IMG/VR virus record: IMGVR_UViG_3300025030_000064
Location: 1-64,000 of that record
DNA from: a virus
DNA length: 64,000 bases
Direction: 5' to 3' (one strand)
Part shown: in pieces, positions 14,750 through 24,306 of the stretch
Position numbering within the stretch: position 1 is the stretch's first letter
How the letters are laid out: each line of letters opens with the position of its first letter
The notes under the pieces: model-generated
Told to the model about the DNA's origin: nothing
Databases searched by the model: none
What the model saw: only the letters and a program-made list of their open reading frames with translations
Made by a program: the position numbers and the translations under genes

Positions 14750-15306
14750 TGCTATCTAAGAAGTTTCTATTAGAATTCCCGGAATTAAGGCAATGCTTTA
14801 ACTATTCATGTGGTGCTTCGGCACTACAGTCAATATTTACATATTATGGTACAGACGAAAGAGAAGATACCATAATGAAGTTACTTGATAAGGAATCTAA
14901 AGACCTTAAAAATAATGGAGCAGATATTAAGGCTATGAAAGCAGTAGCTTTAGAATATGGATATGAATGTGTAATAGAATACGATTTACCAATACTAACA
15001 TTAAAAACTCTTATCTCTAAAAAGATACCTGTTATATTAATCTTACAGGCATGGCATGAAGAAAAACCTTTTGATTATAAAGAAAGTTATGTTGATGGTC
15101 ATTATGTAATAGCTATAGGATGGAATAACGATAGAATCATATTTGAAGATCCTTTATCATATAATAGAGTATACTTAACTGAAAAGGAATTAGCTAACAG
15201 ATGGCATGCTATAGACGATAAGGGTAATCCTGATCCGAGAAGTGTTAGTATTATAATAGATGGAGAACCTAATTTTGATCAACATCTAATTACCCGATTA
15301 GGATAA
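14749..15306 (+). CDS. C39-like (papain-fold) cysteine peptidase in the head module
   Basis: A 185-residue protein of the peptidase C39-like family. Q15-C16-F-N-Y-S-C21-G-A gives the oxyanion Gln and the nucleophile C21; H118 lies in VDGHYVIAIGW and D134 in FEDPLSY, the expected Cys-His-Asp order and spacing. No signal peptide or membrane part, so it acts in the cytoplasm or inside the prohead. It is translationally coupled to portal and precedes the scaffold, the slot where many phages encode the head-maturation protease. The prohead role is an inference from position; most known prohead proteases are serine enzymes of other folds. Confidence 0.75.
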   Translation: MLSKKFLLEFPELRQCFNYSCGASALQSIFTYYGTDEREDTIMKLLDKESKDLKNNGADIKAMKAVALEYGYECVIEYDLPILTLKTLISKKIPVILILQAWHEEKPFDYKESYVDGHYVIAIGWNNDRIIFEDPLSYNRVYLTEKELANRWHAIDDKGNPDPRSVSIIIDGEPNFDQHLITRLG

Positions 15307-15360
15307 AACAACTTTTACTCATAATAAGAGAATTCGATATGTTAAAATAATTGCAGTTTT

Positions 15361-15394
15361 TTTGCAATAGTTATAATATACCGTATTATAATTG
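15361..15394 (+). promoter_or_regulatory. Possible promoter and palindrome upstream of scaffold and capsid
   Basis: TTTG (15361-15364), 22 bp, TATAATTG (15387-15394) is close to the host consensus with one -7 mismatch and a long spacer. A 7-bp inverted repeat TATAATA-TACCG-TATTATA (15372-15390) overlaps it and an ATTGC/GCAAT hairpin (15350-15368) precedes it. The arrangement suggests a promoter with operator for the capsid genes. Confidence 0.4.
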
Positions 15395-15421
15395 TTAAAT
15401 AATCAATAAATATCACTAAGT

Positions 15422-16678
15422 ATGGCAGGAGAAAAAATCAACTTAGACCTAGGATCAATGATGGGAGAAGTCGGGCAGACAATCTCTATCGAAGATGACG
15501 GTCAGGTTACAGCAATGGAGCAAAACAACTCTGAGAATTCAGATAAAGAAAAACAAGAAGAATTCAAAACAGGAGAGTTGGTACAATTAGAAGATGGTTC
15601 TGTAGTAGAGTATAATTCTAAGAAACACAAGAAGAAACAACAGGAAGAAAAAGAAACTACAGAGGAAACAGACGATACTGAAAAAAACAAAGATACTAAA
15701 GAGGCCCGACAGGAAGAAAATGAAAACCCCGAATCTGATAAGGATGATATTTCTCCTTATTCTCCATACGCTGTCGCCTTAAAAGATGAGGGGATTCTTC
15801 CTAATCTAGACATTGAAGCATTTAACAAGTTGCCTAAAGAAGAACAAGTACAGGCTCTTGTTAATGCTTACAAAGAACAGATTGACGGTGGTGTACAATC
15901 ATTCATTGATTCTCAACCAAAAGTAGTACATGATATTCTCAATGGATTAAAACAATCCGGAGAACATGTTCCTTTAATGAACCTTATCCAGACACAGTCT
16001 GAGATTATGGAATTAGAAGGAGTTACTGATGATGAGTTAAAAGAAGATGAATCATTACAAGAACAACTTATTAGTCTCCATTTATCTGAATCAACTAATT
16101 TCACAAAAGAAAAGATTCAGAAAGAAATAACAAGACTAAAGGCAAGTGGAGAACTTTATGAAGAATCAGTAGATGCTCATAAGGAACTATTAGTTGCTCG
16201 TACAGCTGAAAAGACAAAGCAGATAGCGAAAGCTAAAGAAGACAAGAAAGCTGCAGACGAGACAAGAAAGACTTATTTTGAAACTTTAGATAAGACTATT
16301 AATGAAGTAGTAGAATTATTCCCTGGCACAAAGGTTACTCCATCACAAAAGAAAGAATTAAAAGACTTCATGACAAAGCCAATGACTTATACTGAGGATG
16401 GAAGACCAATCACAAAAGCCATGGAAGTACGTTCTAAAAATCCAATGAGATTCGATATGCTTCTTAACCATTTTATTCAATTAGGATTCTTTGGTGACAA
16501 GGTAGATACAAGTAAGGTTGAACAGAATGCAAAGAGTAAGTCAGTAAAACAATTAGCTGAGATACTTGAAAACAGCACTAAGTTTACGGAGAAGGGAAGC
16601 GGAAGAACAGAGGATACAAACAAAGAGAAGCCATCAGCGAAAGCTGGTATGGCAGCAATACTAAATAAAAATAGCTAA
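15422..16678 (+). CDS. Scaffold-like head assembly protein
   Basis: A 418-residue, strongly acidic protein directly before the capsid gene. Residues 40-115 are low-complexity Glu/Lys/Asp/Thr and probably disordered; the remainder is almost all helix (e.g. NKLPKEEQVQALVNAYKEQ), ending in a Ser/Lys/Ala-rich tail. These are scaffold features, and position between portal, peptidase and capsid agrees. Scaffold would guide capsid assembly and then be removed, perhaps by the neighbouring peptidase. No sequence family is recognised. Confidence 0.7.
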   Translation: MAGEKINLDLGSMMGEVGQTISIEDDGQVTAMEQNNSENSDKEKQEEFKTGELVQLEDGSVVEYNSKKHKKKQQEEKETTEETDDTEKNKDTKEARQEENENPESDKDDISPYSPYAVALKDEGILPNLDIEAFNKLPKEEQVQALVNAYKEQIDGGVQSFIDSQPKVVHDILNGLKQSGEHVPLMNLIQTQSEIMELEGVTDDELKEDESLQEQLISLHLSESTNFTKEKIQKEITRLKASGELYEESVDAHKELLVARTAEKTKQIAKAKEDKKAADETRKTYFETLDKTINEVVELFPGTKVTPSQKKELKDFMTKPMTYTEDGRPITKAMEVRSKNPMRFDMLLNHFIQLGFFGDKVDTSKVEQNAKSKSVKQLAEILENSTKFTEKGSGRTEDTNKEKPSAKAGMAAILNKNS

Positions 16679-16690
16679 ATATAATTAACA

Positions 16691-18166
16691 ATGGTAAAAT
16701 TTAATCAATTACAGGAAACCTTTCCATCAGATTGGAATGGGTTTACATCGGAAAACAACTTACATGCTATAGGGGCTACAGAAGTCCAGATGGCAAGTGA
16801 GTTTACTTCTCGTCTTTATGAATCAAATTATGGGATGGACCTTGAAGGTTATCTTAATCAATTTGGAGTAAAATATTTAGAATCTGAAGAAGATTTTAGA
16901 TGGAATTTACAAGGTAATGAAGATAAGAATATCGCTTTAATCGAAGCTCGTCTTACTTCAGGTGGATCAGCTATCTCAGCAACAGATCAGGTAGGATTAG
17001 GCTTATTGCATTTCTATCTATTATTCCCTGAAAACTATTTCTCAGATACTAATATTATTATTGGTAACAGAGAACAGTATCCTATTCGTATCGTAGCCGA
17101 ACCAAAACCAGAAGGTGGAAATTGGGAATACGAATGCGAATTATTCTTAGGTGACTTAACTGCATTTATTCCTTATGATGAGTTACAAGGAAATATCCGT
17201 TTCTCAAAAGAATGGAGTCCAGTACCACAGACATTAAGTGATAAAGGTGGAACACCTAACTACACAAGTCCTTTCTCATTCAGAAATACATTTACTAATA
17301 TCCGTATGCAGGTAACACATCCGGGTAACATGCTTAATAAACCTGTAGTATTTAAATGGGTTACTAAAGACGAAAGAGGAAAGATGTCACAGCATTCAAC
17401 ATGGATGGAGTATGCTGACTGGGTATTTGAAAAACAACGTAGAGAGCAGAGAAATAAAGCTATGATGTTTGCTCGTCCAAACAAAGATGCTAATGACATC
17501 TATCGTAACATAGCTAGTAATAACTTTGCTATTCGTCAGGGTGCTGGTATTCGTGCACAGATGGAAACATCAAACTCTATTTATTATAGTAACTTCTCTG
17601 TTGATTGGTTGACTGAATGTATCATCGACATGACATCAGGAAGAATGAATGATGACAAGAGAAAAGTATTACTTCGTACAGGTGACTGGGGATTATTCCA
17701 ATGGAGTAGATCATTAGAGAACAAAGCTTCTTTATATACTCCTTTATTTGATCCTAGCCGTATTAAATACAACGGTAACGAGATTACTTTCAAAGGTCAG
17801 TTCTTTAACTATATTGGACCAAACGGTGTAGAAGTAAGTGTTCAGCGTGAATCAATGTATGATGATAGAGTAAGAAATAAAATCTTATCAAGTCAAGGTC
17901 GTGGTGTTGCTGAATCTTATCGTTATGATATTATCTTCTCAGGAACTATTGACGGAGAACCTAATATTCGTATCGTAAAACCAAAATCAGGAGCAGAATC
18001 AAGAACATTCATCCCAGGTATGAGGCATCCGTTCAAATTGGGCGAAAAGAACAGTATTGCAGCTACACCTATTGATGGATATTCACAGCATACAATGGAT
18101 ATTTTTGGTACAATGATCAAAAATCCAACGTTGACTGCTCAGTTTATTCCAAGTGAATTAGCATAG
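16691..18166 (+). CDS. Major capsid protein
   Basis: A 491-residue protein 12 nt after scaffold. The sequence resembles crAss-like major capsid proteins: GLLHFYLLFPENYFSDTNIIIG, then YPIRIVAEPKPEGGNWEYECELF in the core, and a QFIPSELA end. The HK97 fold is inferred from family. No clear propeptide: the first residues are already part of a helical start. Codons are more regular and GC slightly higher than in flanking hypothetical genes, as expected for the most abundant virion protein. Confidence 0.8.
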   Translation: MVKFNQLQETFPSDWNGFTSENNLHAIGATEVQMASEFTSRLYESNYGMDLEGYLNQFGVKYLESEEDFRWNLQGNEDKNIALIEARLTSGGSAISATDQVGLGLLHFYLLFPENYFSDTNIIIGNREQYPIRIVAEPKPEGGNWEYECELFLGDLTAFIPYDELQGNIRFSKEWSPVPQTLSDKGGTPNYTSPFSFRNTFTNIRMQVTHPGNMLNKPVVFKWVTKDERGKMSQHSTWMEYADWVFEKQRREQRNKAMMFARPNKDANDIYRNIASNNFAIRQGAGIRAQMETSNSIYYSNFSVDWLTECIIDMTSGRMNDDKRKVLLRTGDWGLFQWSRSLENKASLYTPLFDPSRIKYNGNEITFKGQFFNYIGPNGVEVSVQRESMYDDRVRNKILSSQGRGVAESYRYDIIFSGTIDGEPNIRIVKPKSGAESRTFIPGMRHPFKLGEKNSIAATPIDGYSQHTMDIFGTMIKNPTLTAQFIPSELA

Positions 18167-18195
18167 TATTAATTAAATAATAAGGAGAAATTAAA

Positions 18196-19080
18196 ATGGA
18201 GAATAGTTTATGTAACAAAAAAGTCCAAATCGTACCAGTTATCAGAGACAGCAGCTGGCTCGACAAAGGCAATGATGGTAAGTTTTTATTTTCAAATGCA
18301 CAGATAGAGTTAGAACTAAAACGTGAACCTAAAACAGGTCATTACATAGATCCTCTAAAAGGTGTAGATGACAAAACGAAAGATAAGATTGTGGAAGCAT
18401 TTGCTTTAGATAGCGTGAAAGATTTAAGTGTAAATAAGAAGGTAGATAATTTCTGGCTTGACAAACAGAGAAAGGTTATGCTTAATAAGAACGGAATGTA
18501 TCTTGATTTAAGTAATCCTATTGAGTTTGTTCAGTACAGACTATTATGTACCTACACTGAAACTTTCATTGCTTCTTCATGGGCTGAGGTAAAGAACAAA
18601 CAGACCTATAGATTTGCCTTTAAAGATGAAGACGAAGTAATAGATAACGCAGCTTTGACTGAGAAAGACAGAATGAAAGCTTATACTAAATTTGGAGCTA
18701 TGCAGACAGATGAACATAAAATGCATGAGTTCTTAATTATATACTTCTTTACAACAAAGAAGAAAGACACCTTTCCAAGTCACACATGGAAAGCAGGTAA
18801 GTTTATTGATGTAATAGGAAAAATCATTGATGAAGATATTAAGACTTTTATAAAAGTTGTTGAAGATACTAACTATAAATACAAAGCATTAATCTATAAT
18901 GGTTATGATCAAGGTATTTTAGAGTTAGTAGATAAACATAAATATCAGGTAAAAGGAAGTGATCATCCTATTGGAACAATAGAAGAGACAGTGAAGTATT
19001 TCTCTGACAAAAAAAATAATGAAGAGTATATGGAACTAAAAGCAAAAGTAGAATCAAAATTAAGAGCAGTTAAAGTATAA
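18196..19080 (+). CDS. Unknown head-associated protein
   Basis: A 294-residue protein following the capsid gene, with a good Shine-Dalgarno (TAAGGAG, 18179-18185), rare here. The N-terminal part carries KKVQIVPVIRD and PKTGHYIDPLKG; the middle is mixed and the C-terminal third helical with many lysines. No family is recognised. Location between capsid and connector genes suggests a head or decoration protein; that is positional inference. Its stop overlaps the next ATG (TAATG). Confidence 0.65.
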   Translation: MENSLCNKKVQIVPVIRDSSWLDKGNDGKFLFSNAQIELELKREPKTGHYIDPLKGVDDKTKDKIVEAFALDSVKDLSVNKKVDNFWLDKQRKVMLNKNGMYLDLSNPIEFVQYRLLCTYTETFIASSWAEVKNKQTYRFAFKDEDEVIDNAALTEKDRMKAYTKFGAMQTDEHKMHEFLIIYFFTTKKKDTFPSHTWKAGKFIDVIGKIIDEDIKTFIKVVEDTNYKYKALIYNGYDQGILELVDKHKYQVKGSDHPIGTIEETVKYFSDKKNNEEYMELKAKVESKLRAVKV

Positions 19081-19877
19081 TGACAGCTAATGAGATGAAG
19101 TATAGGTTCAACATCCTATACAACAAAATAACAAAGTTCGATGCTCCCGGATACAAGGATCGGGAGTTATCGGAATTGTTTTCTTTATCTCAAAATGAAA
19201 TAGTGAAGTTGATATATAATCCATTAGGAAATAAATATGGTAAAGGTTTTGAAAACTCAGAAAAAAGAAGAAAAGATTTAGATAAATTATTAAGAAACAT
19301 ATATCTTGATCAAACAAATTATGCATCATCACAATTAGCAGTACATAAAAATGGAATAATGTATAATTTACCTCCTGATTTATTATGGGTAGTTCAAGAA
19401 GAATGTTACATGAAAATTTATGAAGAAGATTGTACTGAAGTAGAAGTCGAAACAGATCCAAAAACAGGTTTTTACGATTTAGATTCTATAAAAAATTGGT
19501 CAGAATTAAAAATAGTAGGAGTAAAACCAGTTACTCATGATGAATATAATAAAAATATTAGAAATCCATTTAAAAAACCTTACGAAAATCTTATATGGAG
19601 ATTAGATTTTTCTTATGATGATACATTACCCAATAGTCAAATTCAACATGAATTAATAAACTATTCAGGATGGGATGTTTTAAGATATAGAATTGTATAT
19701 TTAAGAATACCTCAAAAAATAGTGGTAGATACTACTACATCTACAAATCAGGTAAATTGTGAATTGATAGAAACTATGCATGATGAAATTTTAGTGAGAG
19801 CCGTAGAGATGGCAACAGGAATTACAGCACCTGAAGAGTATAAGATTAAAGCTGTAGAGGCAAATAAAGTTGAATAA
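19080..19877 (+). CDS. Probable head-tail adaptor
   Basis: A 265-residue protein overlapping the previous stop. The opening ANEMKYRFNILYNKITKFDAPG and the following YKDRELSELFSLSQNEIVKLIYNP pattern recall the helical adaptor or neck proteins of Bacteroidota podoviruses, which dock below the portal. The rest is beta-rich with a late helical segment. From about 19240 the DNA becomes visibly more AT-rich than the first 150 bp of the gene. Family assignment is by resemblance only. Confidence 0.55.
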   Translation: MTANEMKYRFNILYNKITKFDAPGYKDRELSELFSLSQNEIVKLIYNPLGNKYGKGFENSEKRRKDLDKLLRNIYLDQTNYASSQLAVHKNGIMYNLPPDLLWVVQEECYMKIYEEDCTEVEVETDPKTGFYDLDSIKNWSELKIVGVKPVTHDEYNKNIRNPFKKPYENLIWRLDFSYDDTLPNSQIQHELINYSGWDVLRYRIVYLRIPQKIVVDTTTSTNQVNCELIETMHDEILVRAVEMATGITAPEEYKIKAVEANKVE

Positions 19878-19895
19878 TATTAAAATTTAAATATA

Positions 19896-21554
19896 ATGAA
19901 ATCAAAAAAACTTATTCCAACCGACAGACCTAGCGTAAATGCTATTCCTGTATACCAAGAACAGTATAATAAATTATGGTATGATCTTTTTGAAGGTGGC
20001 GGAGCTCTTGAAGTTACATCAATGACATTGTCAGGAGACTTGACAGTAATTGGAACAACAACATTAAATGGCAACCTAGTATTAGGTGATGCAGCAACAG
20101 ATAGTTTAACTATCAACGCAGAAGCAACCTATAGTGATATTATTAATTATTCAAATGCAACTACTATTACTGCAGGTACAACACAGACCATGGCAGGAGC
20201 TACTGCACTTACAGAAGAAATTAATAATGTAACTACTTGTGCTAACGCTAATGACGGTGTTGCTTTACCTACTGCACTTGCAGGAAGACATATTTATATT
20301 AAAAATAGTGGTGCTACCAACTTAAGAGTATGGACAGGTAATGCTTCAGATACTATAGATGCACAATCAGTAACTGCATTAGGTCGTTATGTAATCATAA
20401 CTCCGGGAGCTTCATTAGACTTTTACGCAAAAGATGCTATTACATGGGAAACAAATAAAGATGCAAGTTTATCTTTAAGTGCTCCTACTACAGCAAAAGG
20501 TGCTTTACAGATTCTTTCAGCAGACTCAGCAGGTGATACAGTAACTACTATTACTAATGCTTCACAGACAGCAGCAAGAACCTATACTATTCCTGATGCA
20601 GGAGCAGCAACGGCTAATTTCATGTTAGATCAAGGAACAACTACTGCAAAAACTATTACTACGCTTACAAGTACTACAGTAAATGCAACAACCCTTGATA
20701 CTAACGTAGCAGCAGCAGCAGTAACTTTAGCAGGTACTACTTTAGCAGCAGATGGAACAGATGGAGCAATACCAATTACAATTACCCCTAAAGCATCTAA
20801 TATCTTATCTGTAACAGGAACAGCAGCATTACCAACATATTCTTTTACTTCTGATCCTAATACTGGTATGTTTAGTTCAGGAGCCGATGCTATTGGATTT
20901 GCAACAGGTGGAACAGAAAGATGGATTATTAATTCTTCAGGAGCATTAAATCCTTTAACAGATAATACAAATGATATTGGTAATGGAACCGTAAATGTAA
21001 GAGATATTTATATCACAAGAGGTTTAAAAGGTATAAGTGCAAATTTCGGAACAAGAGGTGTTGCAGATGCTACATGTACATTAGAAACATATACAGATGG
21101 TAAAGATGTAGTATCAATATTAACTCTTACAAACTTTATTGTAGGTGCGATACCAGGAGCCGGAGCATTGTCAATAGGTAATTTACTTTTTACATTTCCT
21201 GCAGGAGTACATGTACAATCTCATATTTATTCAAACGTAGGATTTACTTGTCCTAATACAGCACAGACACCAGTATGGGGTATAGGTTCGGTACAGGGTT
21301 CAGGAGCGTTTGCAGTACTTAATGGTACAGCAACACAGATGGATTATATTACCGAACAGACAGCGCCAGATAGTGCAGGCACCGCAGATCCAACATTACT
21401 TGCTGTAACAGCAGGATTAATGACAGGCATTTCTCTTAATGTAGCAGGAAGTACAAAAACAGTATATCTTAATGCAGCAGAGACATGGGCAGCAGATAAT
21501 GCAGGTAATTTAACAGCTTCAGGAACAATTACTATTAAATGGACAATAATGTAA
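19896..21554 (+). CDS. Fibre-like structural protein
   Basis: A 552-residue protein dominated by Thr/Ala/Gly beta repeats with TTTLNGNLVLGDAAT-type blocks. Around residue 315-350 it has SDPNTGMFSSGADAIGFATGG followed closely by TERWIIN, a motif common in phage fibre shafts before a receptor or chaperone domain. The N-terminal 40 residues likely anchor it to the virion. It lies after the adaptor, so a head or tail fibre is the best guess. No enzymatic motif. Confidence 0.7.
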   Translation: MKSKKLIPTDRPSVNAIPVYQEQYNKLWYDLFEGGGALEVTSMTLSGDLTVIGTTTLNGNLVLGDAATDSLTINAEATYSDIINYSNATTITAGTTQTMAGATALTEEINNVTTCANANDGVALPTALAGRHIYIKNSGATNLRVWTGNASDTIDAQSVTALGRYVIITPGASLDFYAKDAITWETNKDASLSLSAPTTAKGALQILSADSAGDTVTTITNASQTAARTYTIPDAGAATANFMLDQGTTTAKTITTLTSTTVNATTLDTNVAAAAVTLAGTTLAADGTDGAIPITITPKASNILSVTGTAALPTYSFTSDPNTGMFSSGADAIGFATGGTERWIINSSGALNPLTDNTNDIGNGTVNVRDIYITRGLKGISANFGTRGVADATCTLETYTDGKDVVSILTLTNFIVGAIPGAGALSIGNLLFTFPAGVHVQSHIYSNVGFTCPNTAQTPVWGIGSVQGSGAFAVLNGTATQMDYITEQTAPDSAGTADPTLLAVTAGLMTGISLNVAGSTKTVYLNAAETWAADNAGNLTASGTITIKWTIM

Positions 21555-21603
21555 TAAATAAAAGCAGAAATAAATTAGTATTTAATTAAATAAATTTTCA
21601 ATC

Positions 21604-23049
21604 ATGAATGAATCAAATTATGTACGTACTTTCGTACTAACAACAAACCAAGCCATGAAAACTCAGGGAACCTATTTAAGAGGTGTTACTGATCTGGCAG
21701 ATGGTCAAATGGCATTAGTTAATTCAGCAGGGTTATGTTATGACTCTAATGCTGCATTAACAGCTACGACTACTCCTGTACGATTTGGAGTAAGAAATGG
21801 AAGTGATCTTCTTTATACTCCATTCTTTACATTAGCTTCTTTAACAACTGCTAAGAAAACCACATATGTACATGGAAGAAATCAGATATCCTATATTGGA
21901 TATAATACTTCATCAGGATCTTTTGAAGTAATCGATGATAATCAGTATCAGGTTAATCTTACTATCCACGAATGGGATATGGCAGGTTGTCCTCCTATGA
22001 TTAAATTTGGAACATATCTTTCTGATGCAACAGCAACACAGGCCGAAATAGCTAAAGGACTTTGCACAAGTTTAGTAAATAACTTCAGTCGTGAAGCGCA
22101 TCAGGATATTATCTTCTCTAGAGTTTACTCAGGTGCAGTAACAAATTATGCTTGGGTTAATGATTATCTAACTTTTACAGTTATTAAAGAAAGTCAGTAT
22201 ATCACTCCTGATTCAGGAGATGCTGCAACGTGGTTTACAACTGCAAGTGTAAGTGCAGATACGATATTATCATTAGGTGGAATTGCTTTTATAGTAGAAA
22301 GTGTAGATACTTCAACTGGAGTGACTAAATTAGACATGGCATGGCCTTATGAGTCTGGTACTGTGATTTGGGATGATACAGCAAGTCGTACTATTAGTGT
22401 ATATAATGGAAGTAAAGCTGCTACATTAGGAACAAGTATTGCAACAGATATTACATTAGCAGCAGGTGCAGTTATTTATTTAGATATAGCAGGAAAATTC
22501 TATAAAGCTAGAATGACTAATGCAACTACAGGAGTATTATTAGATCAACCTTATCAGGGAACAACTGATGCAGCCGCATTAATAGGTGGTGGAACAGCAG
22601 CTGCAGTAGGTAACTGGGGTATTCGTTGTGAAACTCAGAATAGAGAGTTCGCAGTAGAGACAAAACCATATAATAAACTTCGTTTTGAAATTCAATTTGA
22701 AGATATGGGAACTACAACAGGACCAACTTATACTACCAGTGTTACTGAAGGTTCAGGGACATATGAATATGTAGCTTGGAACGAATGGTTCTGTCAGCAT
22801 GCAGAAGGTAAGAGATACAATAACGATAAAGGATCTGCTCCAAAACGTGCTTTAGCAGTATCAACAAGTCTTTACAATATCGCTACACTACACTATGAAA
22901 ACAGTTATAATACTGGAAGCATGGCAGGAAGCGTTGTTGCTAAAGGAGAAATCGTTGTAGCTATCCCAGAAGCATGGGCAGCAGCCGGAGCAATGGCAAC
23001 TACATTACTTGGTAATCTTGACACTACCTTAAACGGTCAACTGGTTTAA
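21604..23049 (+). CDS. Abundant-type structural protein
   Basis: A 481-residue protein with no sure family. Residues 100-180 show QVNLTIHEWDMAGCPP, then FGTYLSDATATQAEIAKGLC and NNFSREAH, a block I associate with major virion structural proteins of large phages. The codon pattern is regular like that of the capsid gene. A strong intrinsic terminator begins 14 bp after the stop. Together these suggest high expression, e.g. a second major coat or tail component. Not assigned further. Confidence 0.65.
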   Translation: MNESNYVRTFVLTTNQAMKTQGTYLRGVTDLADGQMALVNSAGLCYDSNAALTATTTPVRFGVRNGSDLLYTPFFTLASLTTAKKTTYVHGRNQISYIGYNTSSGSFEVIDDNQYQVNLTIHEWDMAGCPPMIKFGTYLSDATATQAEIAKGLCTSLVNNFSREAHQDIIFSRVYSGAVTNYAWVNDYLTFTVIKESQYITPDSGDAATWFTTASVSADTILSLGGIAFIVESVDTSTGVTKLDMAWPYESGTVIWDDTASRTISVYNGSKAATLGTSIATDITLAAGAVIYLDIAGKFYKARMTNATTGVLLDQPYQGTTDAAALIGGGTAAAVGNWGIRCETQNREFAVETKPYNKLRFEIQFEDMGTTTGPTYTTSVTEGSGTYEYVAWNEWFCQHAEGKRYNNDKGSAPKRALAVSTSLYNIATLHYENSYNTGSMAGSVVAKGEIVVAIPEAWAAAGAMATTLLGNLDTTLNGQLV

Positions 23050-23062
23050 TAAAAATTAAGGG

Positions 23063-23090
23063 AAGGGAGAACAACTTCTCCCTTTTCTTA
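23063..23090 (+). terminator. Strong intrinsic terminator inside the virion block
   Basis: AAGGGAGAA-CAAC-TTCTCCCTT is a perfect 9-bp stem with a 4-nt loop, followed by TTCTTATT. It separates the capsid and core structural genes from the fibre cluster, probably lowering fibre expression. Confidence 0.85.
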
Positions 23091-23104
23091 TTATATTTAC
23101 AGTT

Positions 23105-23656
23105 ATGGCATTTACATTAGATTTTTCGGTATGCGATACACAGAGCTGTACTAACCTACAGTATACTGACACATCAACAAATTGGGCTGATGCTTCAATA
23201 GCTATTGGTGATTCTGTTTATGTTACTATTACCATGACAGATGATAATAGTATAACAGAGTCTTATGATGTATCAGCAGTATTTGATGCAGCAACAGTAC
23301 AATCTGATTTAGTATATAACTCAGAAGACTATAGTGGCGGTCCGTTTAGTGACGGAGTATATACCATTAACTATTCTATTTATGACGTATCAGGAGGAAC
23401 ATTATTATATGAACAGGAAAAAGATGTTTATATATACTGTACCCTTAATTGTTGTATAGAAAGTATGAAGTTAAAACTCAAAGATTATATAGACTGTAAT
23501 AACTGTGATACAAACTATGTAATTAATTATTTTAAAATGAAAGCTCTATTTGAAGCATTTAAAGTAGCTGTAGCATATAATAACCTCACAGAAGCAGCAA
23601 CAATATATGAGACATTAGAGACGATGTGTGATTTTGAAAATTGTAATTGTAATTAA
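23105..23656 (+). CDS. Cys-rich small virion-associated protein
   Basis: A 183-residue protein. The N-terminal ~110 residues are an Ig-like beta domain; the C-terminal ~70 residues are helical with cysteine clusters (CTLNCC, CNNC, and MCDFENCNCN at the end). I associate this Cys-clustered helical tail with small proteins repeated in Bacteroidota phage fibre regions. It is 2 nt before the next gene. Function in adsorption is inferred from the cluster. Confidence 0.6.
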   Translation: MAFTLDFSVCDTQSCTNLQYTDTSTNWADASIAIGDSVYVTITMTDDNSITESYDVSAVFDAATVQSDLVYNSEDYSGGPFSDGVYTINYSIYDVSGGTLLYEQEKDVYIYCTLNCCIESMKLKLKDYIDCNNCDTNYVINYFKMKALFEAFKVAVAYNNLTEAATIYETLETMCDFENCNCN

Positions 23657-23658
23657 TT

Positions 23659-24306
23659 ATGGGATGTGATGCTTGTGGTTCTGGATATACAGGTAACTGT
23701 TCAATTACCTCTCCAATAATTTTAGTTGCTACTGGTCCTACCGGACCACAGGGAACAACAGGAATTTCCGGAACAAATGGAACGACAATACTTTTTAGTA
23801 GTATTAGTTCATATAATTCAACTGTTGGAATAACAGGTGAAACTTTATTTTCATATACATTAGATAATACTCCTACTCAGAAATTAACTACAAATGGAGA
23901 TTATTTAAAAATAAAAGCAAGGTTAAGGTTTTATGATACTATTGATAATAGAGGATGTGATATTGTAGTTAACTTGGGAGCAGAAGCAGTAACCTTACCA
24001 AGAGCACAAGTTTATAATAGCAGTTATTCCTATTTAGATGTAGAAATATTTCTTAAAAAAGTAAGTAATTCTTCGGAAGGAATATTATGGCAAGCTCATT
24101 ATGGAGTAGGTGCTCCTTATATTACATTCAATACAGTATCAACACCTATTATAACAGGAGCTTTATTAGATTTTACTAATGATATTATAATAACTGTAGT
24201 TGCAACTTATGTTGACACAACAACACCTCCGGGTTCTAATATTGCATTTACAAGTGGTACTAATGCGAGAATAGAAGATATAATAATTACAAAATATTTA
24301 CAATAA
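23659..24306 (+). CDS. Collagen-like neck fibre or receptor-binding protein
   Basis: A 215-residue protein. After a Cys-containing start (MGCDACGSG) a short collagen-like GPTGPQGTTG run near residue 31 precedes a ~160-residue beta domain that looks like a trimeric TNF-like jelly roll (e.g. YLDVEIFLKKVS, DIIITVVATYV). Such collagen-plus-jelly-roll proteins are common head or tail fibre tips. The gene overlaps the next start (TAATG). Confidence 0.65.
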   Translation: MGCDACGSGYTGNCSITSPIILVATGPTGPQGTTGISGTNGTTILFSSISSYNSTVGITGETLFSYTLDNTPTQKLTTNGDYLKIKARLRFYDTIDNRGCDIVVNLGAEAVTLPRAQVYNSSYSYLDVEIFLKKVSNSSEGILWQAHYGVGAPYITFNTVSTPIITGALLDFTNDIIITVVATYVDTTTPPGSNIAFTSGTNARIEDIIITKYLQ

